DNA from: Hyphomicrobiales bacterium
GTDB taxonomy: Bacteria; Pseudomonadota; Alphaproteobacteria; Rhizobiales; Beijerinckiaceae
Direction of reading: 5' to 3'
NCBI GenBank assembly: GCA_027484655.1
Contig: JAIXSM010000017.1
Location: 1 to 40,205, forward strand
DNA length: 40,205 nucleotides
Shown piece by piece: positions 30,716-38,497 of the stretch. The notes under the pieces were generated by a model. It made no database searches. It saw only the letters and a program-made list of their open reading frames with translations, and had not been told where the DNA came from. The position numbers and the translations under genes are program-made. The stretch's first letter is position 1. The number at the start of each line of letters is the position of its first letter.

Positions 30716-31096
30716 TCATAAGCCGTTTTCGGCGAAGAAAGCCCCGGCCTCCTTGAAGGCGTGGTTGGCCGCCGGCACGCTCGCATATACGGCGCATTGC
30801 AGGAGGATCTCCTTGATCTCCTCCTTGCTCAGACCGTTGTTGAGCGCGCCGCGCAGATGCAGGCGGAACTCGTCCCACTGCCCCGTTGCCACGCAGACGC
30901 TGAGCACAATGACCGACCGCGTGCGCAGATCGAGCCCCGGCCGCTGCCACACGTCGCCCCACGCGGTGCGGGTGATGTAATCCACCCAATCCGCGTTGAA
31001 GTCCGTGCGGTTGGCCTTGGAGCGGTCCACCCATTGGTCGCCGAGGACGGCGCGCCGGGTTTTTTCTCCGGCCTGCCGGCGCGCCTCGTCGTCCAT
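30716..31096 (-). CDS. pcaC: 4-carboxymuconolactone decarboxylase
   Basis: Converts gamma-carboxymuconolactone to 3-oxoadipate enol-lactone in the protocatechuate branch of the beta-ketoadipate pathway. The 126 aa match the family: AVLGDQWVDRSKANRTDFNA, WQRPGLDLRTRSVIVLSVCV, GQWDEFRLHLRGALNNGLSK and the C-terminal QCAVYASVPAANHAFKEA with the CMD-fold helices. The ATG overlaps the pcaD stop by one base (TGATG). The order pcaD-pcaC and coupling support the assignment. The substrate-supplying pcaGH and pcaB genes are not in the window. Confidence 0.94.
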   Translation of the reverse strand: MDDEARRQAGEKTRRAVLGDQWVDRSKANRTDFNADWVDYITRTAWGDVWQRPGLDLRTRSVIVLSVCVATGQWDEFRLHLRGALNNGLSKEEIKEILLQCAVYASVPAANHAFKEAGAFFAENGL

Positions 31097-32268
31097 CAAC
31101 GGCGAGCCTTCTTGGCGGACTTGCGGGCGGGCTTCTTCGCGGTTTTCTTCGCTGTCTGCCTCGTGGCTTTCACCGCCTTTTTCGCCATCTTCTTCGCGGG
31201 TTTGGCGGACGTGGCCTTTTTCGCCGTCTTCTTGCTCGTCGTCTTCGCAGCCTTTTTGGCGACTTTCTTGGCAGTCTTCTTGCCAGCCTTCTTGGCTGAC
31301 GTCTTTACCGACTTTTTGCCGGCTGTTTTCTTGGCGACCTTCTTCGAAGTTTTCTTCGCCGCAGTCTTTTTCGAAGTCTTCTTGGTGGCCGTCTTCGCAG
31401 CCTTTTTGGCGCCCGCCTTCTTGGCGGGCTTCTTTGCAGCAGCCTTCTTGCCCGCCTTTTTGGCCGGCGCGCGGGCGGGGGCGGCCTCCGGCGCGGTGAG
31501 GAACGAGACCATGGCGCGATTGAAAGCGTTCGCGGCCTCGATGTTGGAGAGGTGCGCGGCGTCGAGCGCGACAAGGCGCGAGCCGCGAATGCTGTCAGCG
31601 ATCAGCCCCCCCGCAGCTGGCGTGGCGGCGGGATCCTGCGTGCCGACGATCACCAGAACGCGGTTCTGGACGCCGCGAATCGCTTCCCGCAGGTCGGCGT
31701 CGCGCAGCGCTGCGGCGGTGGCCGCGTACCCTTCCGGCGAGGTTGCGCGGAAGCGGGCGGCGATGCGCTCGATGGCGCCTGGGTCGCTCTCGTGGAAGTC
31801 GCGCGTGAACCAGCGGTCCATGGTGGGGCCGGCCAGCGAGTCCATGCCCTCGCTCAGCGCGTGGCGAATGCGGCCATTCCACAGGTCAGCATGTCCGAAA
31901 CAGGCGCTCGTGTTGGCGAGGATCGCCCGGTCGATTCGCTCCGGCGCGTTCGCCAGCAGCCACATGCCGACGATGCCGCCCAGCGACAGGCCCATATAGT
32001 GAGTTTTCTTGACGCCCAGCGCGTCGAGCACCGCCAGCGCATCGCGGCCCAGTTGCTCCACGCTGTAGGGGCCGGGCGTGGCCTCTGTGTGGCCGTGGCC
32101 GCGGGAGTCGTAGCGGATCACGCGGAAGCGGCGCGCCAGCGAGTCCATCTGCGGATCCCACTGGGTCAGGTCCGCGCCCAGTGAGTGAGCGACGAGGATT
32201 GCCGGCGCGTCGTCCTGCCCCTCCACCACCACGTTGAACGCCACGCCGTCGATCATCATTTCAGCCAT
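31096..32268 (-). CDS. pcaD: 3-oxoadipate enol-lactonase fused to a histone-H1-like Lys/Ala tail
   Basis: Hydrolyses 3-oxoadipate enol-lactone to 3-oxoadipate, the step after PcaC. Residues 1 to about 262 form a normal alpha/beta-hydrolase of this family: VAHSLGADLTQW, RYDSRGHGHTEAT, nucleophile Ser95 in MGLSLGG, Asp212 in VGTQDPAAT, His239 in DAAHLSNIE. Residues 267-390 are about 40 percent lysine, the rest mostly Ala, Thr and Ser, in AKKxxKK-type repeats ending KSAKKARR. Usual PcaD is about 260 aa. The tail is in frame and without a stop or frameshift. GGAGGG precedes the ATG. Such tails bind nucleic acid in other proteins; here the role is unknown. A lactonase-like hydrolase of other specificity is possible. 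Confidence 0.88.
   Translation of the reverse strand: MAEMMIDGVAFNVVVEGQDDAPAILVAHSLGADLTQWDPQMDSLARRFRVIRYDSRGHGHTEATPGPYSVEQLGRDALAVLDALGVKKTHYMGLSLGGIVGMWLLANAPERIDRAILANTSACFGHADLWNGRIRHALSEGMDSLAGPTMDRWFTRDFHESDPGAIERIAARFRATSPEGYAATAAALRDADLREAIRGVQNRVLVIVGTQDPAATPAAGGLIADSIRGSRLVALDAAHLSNIEAANAFNRAMVSFLTAPEAAPARAPAKKAGKKAAAKKPAKKAGAKKAAKTATKKTSKKTAAKKTSKKVAKKTAGKKSVKTSAKKAGKKTAKKVAKKAAKTTSKKTAKKATSAKPAKKMAKKAVKATRQTAKKTAKKPARKSAKKARR
31099..31470 (-). other. Low-complexity Lys/Ala-tail coding segment of pcaD
   Basis: This 372-bp segment encodes residues 267-390. On the plus strand it reads as CTTCTTGGC-like and TTTTTGGC-like units, with a strong strand bias of C plus T over G plus A. 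Codons for Lys are mostly AAG with some AAA. The repeat is degenerate at the DNA level, so it is an old, selected low-complexity coding region rather than a fresh slippage product. Confidence 0.85.
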
Positions 32269-32420
32269 GGTCAGCCCTCCGCCGTCGCGCGCTCAGGGTC
32301 GCACGTCGCCAGACTCTGCTATCCTTCGCTGCGCCGCCGCGCAATACGCCCGCGCGCAACCACTGGACTTGAGCGCCCACTCCAAGACATAAGAGCGCCA
32401 GCAAACGTGAGGAAACGAAA
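32269..32420. promoter_or_regulatory. Divergent promoter region of pcaD and coxG
   Basis: The 152 bp between the outward-facing starts should contain promoters for both the pca-liv run and the cox genes. On the plus strand TGGACT (32364-32369) lies 17 bp before ACATAA (32387-32392), a weak candidate for coxG. No PcaQ- or PcaR-type operator could be recognised by eye. Confidence 0.4.
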
Positions 32421-32873
32421 ATGGCCATGACCATGAAGGGGGAGATTCATCTCCCGGCGGACCGTCAGACCGTGTGGAACAAGCTGAATGATCCGGAGGT
32501 GCTGAAGCAGTGCATCCCCGGCTGTCAGGAGCTTGAAAAGACGTCGGAAACCTCCTTCAAGGCCACCGCAAAAATCAAGGTCGGCCCGGTTGGCGCCACC
32601 TTCAAGGGCAACGTCGAACTGTCCGATCTCGACCCGCCGAACGGCTACCGCATCAGCGGGCAGGGCGAGGGCGGCGTGGCCGGCTTCGCCAAGGGCGGCG
32701 CCCGCGTGAGTCTGACTGACGGTCCCGAGGGCGGCACGATTCTCAGCTACGACGTCGAGGCGAACGTGGGCGGCAAGATCGCCCAGTTGGGCGGTCGCCT
32801 GATCGACGGCGTCGCCAAGAAGAACGCTGACGCGTTTTTCGCCAAGTTCGTGGAAGTCGTGGCGCAGGGCTGA
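32421..32873 (+). CDS. coxG: CoxG-like SRPBCC protein
   Basis: Member of the CoxG/carbon-monoxide-dehydrogenase subunit G family, which recruits CO dehydrogenase to the membrane or helps its maturation. The 150 aa contain the signature GEIHLPADRQTVWNKLNDPE, then VLKQCIPGCQELEK, VGPVGATFKGNVELSDLDPP and the C-terminal amphipathic helix NADAFFAKFVEVV. Many CoxG proteins have a C-terminal membrane anchor; this one ends straight after the SRPBCC domain. GAGGAAAC precedes the ATG. It lies 171 bp before coxS on the same strand. Confidence 0.9.
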   Translation: MAMTMKGEIHLPADRQTVWNKLNDPEVLKQCIPGCQELEKTSETSFKATAKIKVGPVGATFKGNVELSDLDPPNGYRISGQGEGGVAGFAKGGARVSLTDGPEGGTILSYDVEANVGGKIAQLGGRLIDGVAKKNADAFFAKFVEVVAQG

Positions 32874-33044
32874 GTCTGCTCCGGTCAGGCTTGACCGGTC
32901 CAGCCCGCGACCGCACATTGTGCGCGACATCAGGCGCTTTCGGGCGTCTGATCATTGATATGAGAGGCGTTTCCGCCGCCGGAACGCCAGCGGCCGCAGC
33001 GGGGGAAGCTCGCGCGCCGCGTCCACTTCAGGAGGGAATAGCGA

Positions 33045-33524
33045 ATGCCCAAGGTCTCGATGACGGTCAACGGCCAGCCCGTGTCGGCGAACGTCGACCC
33101 GCGCACGCTGCTCGTCCAGTTCCTGCGCGAGAATCTCAGCCTCACCGGCACCCATGTCGGCTGCGACACGAGCCAGTGCGGCTGCTGCGTTGTGCACGTG
33201 AACGGCGAGGCGCTGAAATCCTGCACCGCGCTGGCGATTTCGCTCGAGGGCGCCCAGGTGACGACCATCGAGGGGCTGGCCCAGGACGGCAAGCTCCATC
33301 CCATGCAGGAGGCTTTCCGCGAGAACCATGGCCTGCAGTGCGGCTTCTGCACGCCGGGCATGATCATGACGGCCGTCGACATGGTCCGCCGCAGTGGCGG
33401 CGATCTGGACGAGAAGACCATCCGCCATGAGCTTGAGGGCAACATCTGCCGGTGCACCGGCTACCACAACATCGTGAAGGCGATCGCCGCTGGCGCCGCT
33501 GCCATGGCGCCGGCAGCCGAGTAA
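33045..33524 (+). CDS. coxS: Molybdenum hydroxylase small subunit, 2x[2Fe-2S]
   Basis: Electron-transfer subunit of CO dehydrogenase-type or other xanthine-oxidase-family enzymes. The 159 aa show the plant-type cluster cysteines Cys40, Cys45, Cys48 and Cys60 ([12 protein letters not shown]), and the second cluster Cys99, Cys102, Cys135 and Cys137 ([15 protein letters not shown]). CAGGAGGG lies before the ATG, a strong site. The order coxG-coxS-coxM lacks the large catalytic subunit coxL. Substrate specificity cannot be told from the small subunit. Confidence 0.95.
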   Translation: MPKVSMTVNGQPVSANVDPRTLLVQFLRENLSLTGTHVGCDTSQCGCCVVHVNGEALKSCTALAISLEGAQVTTIEGLAQDGKLHPMQEAFRENHGLQCGFCTPGMIMTAVDMVRRSGGDLDEKTIRHELEGNICRCTGYHNIVKAIAAGAAAMAPAAE

Positions 33525-33544
33525 AGGCGAGAGGGAGACGAGAG

Positions 33545-34348
33545 ATGTACGCTTTCACCTACCACCGCCCCGACACCGCGCGCAAAGCCGTCAACACCGC
33601 CACGAAGGCCGAGGACGTCAAGTTCCTGGCCGGCGGCATGACGCTGCTGCCCACCATGAAGCAACGTCTTGCGGCGCCGGCCGGCCTGATCGACCTGTCG
33701 CGCTGCGACGACATGCGCGGCATCGAATTGAAGGGCCGCAACGTGGTCATCGGCGCGATGACGCGCCACTTCGACGTGGCGAACTCCGAGCTGGTGCGCG
33801 AGAAGATCCCCGCGCTCGCCGAACTCGCGGGCATGATCGGCGATCCCGCCGTCCGCCATCGCGGCACCATTGGCGGCTCCGTCGCCAACAATGATCCCGC
33901 CGCCGACTATCCGTCGGCCGTTCTGGCGTTGGGCGCCACCATCATCACCAACAAGCGCAAGATCGCCGCTGACGACTACTTCAAGGGCCTGTTCGAGACG
34001 GCGCTGGAAGAGGGCGAGCTGATCACGAAGATCTCGTTCCCGATCCCGGCGAAGGCGGCCTACGAGAAGTTTCGCAACCCGGCGTCGCGCTACGCCATCG
34101 TCGGCGTTTTCGTGGCCAAGAAAGGCCGCGACGTGCGCGTGGCGGTGACGGGCGCGGGCTCCAACGGCGTGTTCCGGGCGGCTAAGTTCGAGGCGGCGCT
34201 GACCGCCAACTTCCGTCCCAAGGGCCTCGACGGGCTCACGTTCTCCGCTGACGGGCTGAACACCGATATGCATGCGGACGCGGAGTACCGCGCCCACCTC
34301 ATCACGGTGATGACCCGGCGCGCGGTGCAGAAGGCGATCTCGCGGTAA
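33545..34348 (+). CDS. coxM: Molybdenum hydroxylase medium subunit, FAD-binding
   Basis: Binds FAD and passes electrons from the iron-sulfur subunit. The 267 aa contain the PCMH-type motifs AGGMTLLPTMK (29-39) and TIGGSVANNDPAADYPSAVL (108-127), and a C-terminal CO-dehydrogenase flavoprotein domain ending HADAEYRAHLITVMTRRAV. The start at 33545 (GAGGGAGACGAG upstream) lies 20 bp after coxS; an in-frame start at 33452 would overlap coxS. No coxL, coxD, coxE or coxF follows; repeats begin at once. Confidence 0.94.
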   Translation: MYAFTYHRPDTARKAVNTATKAEDVKFLAGGMTLLPTMKQRLAAPAGLIDLSRCDDMRGIELKGRNVVIGAMTRHFDVANSELVREKIPALAELAGMIGDPAVRHRGTIGGSVANNDPAADYPSAVLALGATIITNKRKIAADDYFKGLFETALEEGELITKISFPIPAKAAYEKFRNPASRYAIVGVFVAKKGRDVRVAVTGAGSNGVFRAAKFEAALTANFRPKGLDGLTFSADGLNTDMHADAEYRAHLITVMTRRAVQKAISR

Positions 34349-34991
34349 GGGGCGCCAAACGGGACCGCGCGCGCCTGTTCCTTGCGGGCGAGGACGCCCG
34401 CGGTCCAATGTCCGCAGCGTCATGCCGACGAAGGTCGGCATCCACGATAGGCAAACGCTTCGGCCCTTGGCCTATCGGGGTTTCCGGCCTTCGCCGGAAT
34501 GACGGCGAGGCAGGCGCCCATCTCCCCACAGCGTCATGGCCGGACTTGATCCGGCCACCCAGACAAGCGGCTGCGGTGTTGGGTCCGCGGGTCAAGCCCG
34601 CGGATGACGGCGAGGCGGGCGCCAAACTGGACTGCGCGCGCTCTTCATGTGCGGGCGAGGACGCCCGCGGTCCATGTTTCCGCAGCGTCATGCCGACGAA
34701 GGTCGGCATCCACGGCAGGCAAACGCTTCGGCCCTGCGGCGTTTCGGGGATTCCGGCCTTCGCCGGAAAGACGGCGAGGCAGGCGCCAAACTGGACTGCG
34801 CGCGCTCTTCATGTGCGGGCGAGGACGCCCGCGGTCCACATTTCCGCAGCGTCATGCCGACGAAGGTCGGCATCCACGACAGGCCAATACTTCGGCCCTG
34901 CGGCCTATCGGGGATTCCGGCCTTCGCCGGAATGACGGCAGAGTCGGAGCCTGTTTCTGCAGGTGCATTTGCCCTCCGGCGCCGCTCCGCA
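34349..34991. repeat. Mosaic repeat array between coxM and gpt
   Basis: The 643-bp convergent spacer is almost wholly repeats, with no supportable gene. A composite unit of about 165 bp begins with GCGCCAAAC and occurs at 34352-34517, 34619-34782 and 34783-34946. Each holds a 45-bp GGACCGC/GGACTGC palindrome, TGCCGACGAAGGTCGGCA and TTCCGGCCTTCGCCGGAA. Between unit 1 and unit 2 lies an insertion (about 34518-34618) with GGCCGGACTTGATCCGGCC and CCGCGGGTCAAGCCCGCGG. Confidence 0.85.
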
Positions 34992-35495
34992 CTACCCCTT
35001 GACGGTCGACTTCGCGATCGGCGGGACGAATGAAAGCCCGGTGTCCCAGGGGAAATAGATCCAGGTGTCCTGCGAGACCTCGGTGATGAACGTGTCCACC
35101 AGCGGGCGGCCAAGCGGTTTGGCGTACACCGTCGCGAAGTGGGCGTTCGGCAGCATCTCCCGCACGAGTTTGGCGGTCGCGCCGGTATCAACGAGGTCAT
35201 CCACCACGAGCACGCTCTTGCCGCCGTCGCCGGCCTGCATCACCTGCTCGGCGATGCCCTTCAGCACGCGCAACTCGCCCTGGCGCTTCTCGTCGTCGTA
35301 GCTCTCGATGCACACAGTTTCGATGACGCGGACGCCGAGTTCGCGGGCGACGATGGCCGCGGGCACAAGGCCGCCGCGGGTCACGGTTACCATTGCGGTG
35401 AACGGCCCGGCCGCGTTGAGCCGCCACGCAAGGGCGCGCGCGTCGCGATGAAACTGATCCCAGGAAACAGGAAACGCCTTCTGCCCGTCGCTCAT
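34992..35495 (-). CDS. gpt: Xanthine phosphoribosyltransferase
   Basis: Salvages xanthine (and possibly guanine) to nucleotide with PRPP. The 167 aa contain the first active-site loop [13 protein letters not shown] (about 36-48) and the PRPP motif [13 protein letters not shown] (95-107), with the C-terminal [12 protein letters not shown] strand. Length and motifs match bacterial Gpt; hypoxanthine use cannot be excluded. It follows the CinA/MoaB-like gene by 10 bp on the same strand. Confidence 0.93.
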   Translation of the reverse strand: MSDGQKAFPVSWDQFHRDARALAWRLNAAGPFTAMVTVTRGGLVPAAIVARELGVRVIETVCIESYDDEKRQGELRVLKGIAEQVMQAGDGGKSVLVVDDLVDTGATAKLVREMLPNAHFATVYAKPLGRPLVDTFITEVSQDTWIYFPWDTGLSFVPPIAKSTVKG

Positions 35496-35505
35496 ATGGT
35501 TCTCC

Positions 35506-36258
35506 TCAGTGGGTGGCGCGGGCGGCGATCAGGCGGGCGACCAGCGCGCGCACCTCGTCCGACGCCTTCGCGAGACGCTCTTCATCCTTTGACCGAAGCA
35601 CGACCTGATTGCTCCGTCCCGCCGTTCCGAACGAGGGATAGGAGCCGATGGACACGTCCGCGTAGCGCTCGGCGATCTCCTTGAGACCAGCGGCGTAAAC
35701 GCCCTCGGGCAATTCAACGTCGATGCTTTCCGACTTGATCTTTACTCCGGTCGCCAGCGTGGGGGCCACGTTGTCGAGCATCGCCTGCATGATGCGCGGC
35801 ACGCCGGCCATCACCATGACGTTTTCGATCCGGAAGCCGGGCGCAGCGGAGATGGGATTGAGAATGAGGTCCGCGCCCTTGGGGATGCGGCACATGCGCA
35901 GGCGCATCTCGTTCAGATCTTCCCGCTTCATACGGGTGAGCAGCAGGTCCACAGCGCGCTCGTCCACCGCGATTTCGACGCCCAGCGCCTTGGCGACGCA
36001 CTCGGCCGTGATGTCGTCGTGGGTCGGGCCGATGCCGCCGGTGGTGAACACGTAGGTGTAGCGCGCGCGCAGGGCGTTCACGGCTGCGACGATCTCGGCC
36101 TCCTCGTCAGGGACGACGCGCACCTCGCGCAGCTCGATGCCGATGTCCGTCAGATACTCGGCGATGAAACCGATGTTCTGGTCCTTGGTGCGCCCCGATA
36201 GGATCTCGTCGCCGATGACGAGGATCGCGGCGGTGATCGTGGTGTTATGCTCTGTCAT
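35506..36258 (-). CDS. MoaB/CinA-family molybdopterin-binding-like protein
   Basis: Contains only the MoCF-biosynthesis (MogA/MoaB) fold, as in stand-alone competence/damage-inducible CinA N-terminal proteins. The 250 aa show [20 protein letters not shown] (about 12-31), the glycine-rich [20 protein letters not shown] (about 71-90), and [20 protein letters not shown]. No CinA nicotinamide-deamidase domain is fused. The ATG at 36258 is used as the start; a GTG nine codons upstream has no better ribosome binding site. It shares a strand with gpt 10 bp away and faces away from sfsA. Confidence 0.88.
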   Translation of the reverse strand: MTEHNTTITAAILVIGDEILSGRTKDQNIGFIAEYLTDIGIELREVRVVPDEEAEIVAAVNALRARYTYVFTTGGIGPTHDDITAECVAKALGVEIAVDERAVDLLLTRMKREDLNEMRLRMCRIPKGADLILNPISAAPGFRIENVMVMAGVPRIMQAMLDNVAPTLATGVKIKSESIDVELPEGVYAAGLKEIAERYADVSIGSYPSFGTAGRSNQVVLRSKDEERLAKASDEVRALVARLIAARATH

Positions 36259-36411
36259 GTGTTGGCCCGGGCCTCGGCTTTTCACGGTCGTTTATGGACC
36301 CGGGGCGCCGGTTGGCAAGGAAATTCCGCGCCACGCCGCGCAGCCTCGACGCCGGTCGCGCCCTCGCCTAAGAAGGCGTCCCGTCCCGCTGGGCCTCCCG
36401 GATCAGTCTCC

Positions 36412-37119
36412 ATGCGCTTCGAAAAACCGCTTGTCGAAGGTCGTCTCCTGCGCCGCTACAAGCGGTTTCTCGCCGATGTGCTGCTGCCGGACGGCTCGCA
36501 GGTCACCGCTCACTGCGCCAACCCCGGCGCCATGCTTGGTCTGCTGGCCCCCAACGCTCGCGTTTTCCTCTCGGAATCGGACAATCCGGCGCGCAAGCTG
36601 CGCTATTCGTGGGAGGTTGTGGAGGCGGATTTCGGCCGCGGCCCGGAGTTTGTGGGGGTCAGCACCGCTTTGCCGAACCTGCTGGTCGGCGACGCCCTGC
36701 GGGCCGGTTGGTTCGAGGAGTTCGCCGGTTGGACCAACGTGCGCCGCGAGGTGAAGTACGGCGCTGCGAGCCGTGTCGATTTCCTGCTGGAAGGGGAGGG
36801 ACGCCCGCCCTGCTACGTGGAGGTGAAGAACGTCCACCTCATGCGCCAGCTCGGGCTGGCCGAGTTTCCCGATTCTTCCACGGCCCGGGGCGCCAAGCAC
36901 ATGCGCGAACTGGCCGACATGGTGCGCGCGGGGGCCCGGGCCTGCGTGGTGTTCCTCATCCAGATGAACGCTGACCGGTTCACGATCGCTCGCGACATCG
37001 ATCCCGCTTACGCGCGTGCGTTCGATGAGGCGATGGCCACCGGCGTCGAGGCGATCCCAGTGGTGTGCTCGGTCACGCCGCAGGGGATCGAGCCGGTTGG
37101 ACGCGCGAAGCTCATGTGA
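36412..37119 (+). CDS. sfsA: Sugar fermentation stimulation protein SfsA
   Basis: DNA-binding or nuclease-like protein of poorly defined role. The 235 aa match the family, starting [20 protein letters not shown], with [40 protein letters not shown] (PD-(D/E)xK-like core) and [21 protein letters not shown] chose the ATG at 36412 for the family N-terminus; the frame is open further upstream to 36247. It lies 153 bp from the divergent MoaB-like gene and is followed by repeats. Confidence 0.93.
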   Translation: MRFEKPLVEGRLLRRYKRFLADVLLPDGSQVTAHCANPGAMLGLLAPNARVFLSESDNPARKLRYSWEVVEADFGRGPEFVGVSTALPNLLVGDALRAGWFEEFAGWTNVRREVKYGAASRVDFLLEGEGRPPCYVEVKNVHLMRQLGLAEFPDSSTARGAKHMRELADMVRAGARACVVFLIQMNADRFTIARDIDPAYARAFDEAMATGVEAIPVVCSVTPQGIEPVGRAKLM

Positions 37120-37455
37120 ACGGGCGAGGACGCCTTCGTGGACCGCGGGCGTCCTCGCCCGCACGTGTCCCGCCTCAATGCGCGCGAGGACGCGCCAGGC
37201 GCCTTTGTGGACCGCGGGCGTCCTCGCCCGCATGTCCCGCCTCAATGCGCGCGAGGACGCGCGCGGTCCAACGTCGCCGTCATCCGCTGCCCTGACCCGC
37301 ACTCCAGTGGCCCGACGATGTGGATGGGTGGCCGGATCAAGTCCGGCCATGACGGCATGGGAGGCTGAGCGCCAGGCGCCTTCGTGGACCGCGGGCGTCC
37401 TCGCCCGCACGTGTCCGCCTCAATGCGCGCGCGGTCCAGCCTTGCAGTCACGCGC
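37120..37455. repeat. Repeat array between sfsA and the second FkbM gene
   Basis: The 336-bp convergent spacer holds no gene. Three copies of the GGACCGC palindrome lie at 37140-37204 (variant right arm), 37209-37269 and 37386-37437 (shortened by about 8 bp). Between the last two is GGCCGGATCAAGTCCGGCC at about 37332-37350. No intrinsic terminator with a T-run was seen for sfsA or the facing gene; the palindromes are the only strong structures. Confidence 0.85.
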
Positions 37456-38298
37456 TCAGTCCCGCTCGTAGACCACATTGGTCCGGCAGCGCATGATTTC
37501 ACGGTAGCCGCTCTGGGCGATGATGCCTGGCAGGTCAACCGTCCAGCGCGCGTTGATGTGGCCCATGACGAGCAGCTTCGGCCAAAGAGAGTCCGGCGCC
37601 GTGCGGAAGAAGGGTTCGAGCACAAGATCCTCGGCGCCCTCCACATCGATCTTTATGGCGTCGATGCGGGTATAGCCTTCGCTGTCCACCACACCATGCA
37701 GCGTGCGCGCGGGAACGCGCACGCGGGCGCCGTCCGCCTCCGCACTCACGATTCGCACGGAGCTTTCCCCCCTGTTGTGGGACGGCAAGAACAGCGTGAT
37801 CTCCCCATCCTCGTCCGCCAGCGCGCAATCCATCGCCTTGACGCTAGCGAACGGATTCTGCCGGATATTGTAGATCAAGCGTTCGAAAATCTCGGGTTGC
37901 GGTTCAATGGCGAGGACACGGGCCAGCGGGCCAGCATTGGCCGCAACGAACAGCGCATAGCCGCCGATGTTGGCGCCAACATCGATAAACACGAAGTCTG
38001 CGGTGATGCGACTTTTCAGCAGGTCGCGCTCAGCCTCGTCGAAATACTGCGGCGTGAAGAGGATGCGCTTCTCGCAGACGTTGTTGAAGGGGTACAGGCG
38101 CATGCGCGCGCCCAGCGACTCCACGTCCACAGGCCGTCCCGCCATGAGTTTCACGCACATACCCCGCGCGAGGAAGGCGATTCGGCGCGCCAGCCACGAT
38201 TGGCCGGCGCTGCGAGTCATCGCCAGAGCCCGTCGCAGCGCTGCTCCGGGCGCATGGCGACCGAACGGCGTGAGATCGTTGACGGGCGTTCTGGACAT
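37456..38298 (-). CDS. FkbM-family methyltransferase
   Basis: Predicted SAM-dependent methyltransferase, substrate unknown. The 280 aa contain motif I FIDVGANIGGYALFVAANAG (about 104-123), AIEPQPEIFERL (about 130-141) and IKIDVEGAEDLVLEPFF (215-231), which define the FkbM domain. The N-terminus (1-60) is basic and has no clear membrane segment. It shares little beyond the motifs with the gene at 13179-14249 and lacks its Rossmann-like front domain. It separates sfsA from map, genes that are close together in related genomes as I recall. The ATG at 38298 is chosen over a start nine codons upstream. Confidence 0.88.
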   Translation of the reverse strand: MSRTPVNDLTPFGRHAPGAALRRALAMTRSAGQSWLARRIAFLARGMCVKLMAGRPVDVESLGARMRLYPFNNVCEKRILFTPQYFDEAERDLLKSRITADFVFIDVGANIGGYALFVAANAGPLARVLAIEPQPEIFERLIYNIRQNPFASVKAMDCALADEDGEITLFLPSHNRGESSVRIVSAEADGARVRVPARTLHGVVDSEGYTRIDAIKIDVEGAEDLVLEPFFRTAPDSLWPKLLVMGHINARWTVDLPGIIAQSGYREIMRCRTNVVYERD

Positions 38299-38363
38299 TC
38301 GCGCTCGCTGGCTGGAGGATCGCAACGGTTGCTTGGGCTTGGCAGGGCTTGGTTAGCCGCCGT

Positions 38364-38395
38364 GCGGAGGCGGATTCATACCATGTCCGCTCCGC
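38364..38395. other. Hairpin in the divergent fkbM-map spacer
   Basis: GCGGAGGCGGA (38364-38374) pairs, with one bulged G, with TCCGCTCCGC (38386-38395) around an 11-nt loop. It sits in the 199-bp gap between divergent start codons. It could be an operator-like inverted repeat, or a chance structure in GC-rich DNA. Confidence 0.3.
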
Positions 38396-38445
38396 CGTGC
38401 GCTACTTCGCCCGCGCCGTTGCTCGCCCGGGTCCAGAACTCGCAC

Positions 38446-38473
38446 TTGCGCTGGCGGGCTTTTCGCCTAAGTT
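38446..38473 (+). promoter_or_regulatory. Candidate promoter for map-radC
   Basis: TTGCGC (38446-38451) lies 16 bp before TAAGTT (38468-38473), about 25 bp ahead of the map ATG. Both boxes are partial matches to sigma70 consensus. The position fits a short leader, but it is only a visual candidate. Confidence 0.35.
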
Positions 38474-38497
38474 TCCTTTGATCTCATTGGACCCCAC

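Noticed and set aside
34349-34991. Possible CRISPR array in the repeat blocks
   Set aside because: Units are 165 bp composites of palindromes, not 25-40 bp repeats with unique spacers of similar length, and no cas genes are near.
34408-35033. Open frames inside the repeat arrays (also near 23002-23721 and 37016-37471) with recurring RGRPRPH- or RASSPA-like peptides
   Set aside because: They are translations of the palindromic repeats in several frames; the peptides recur because the DNA repeats do. No ribosome binding site or domain.
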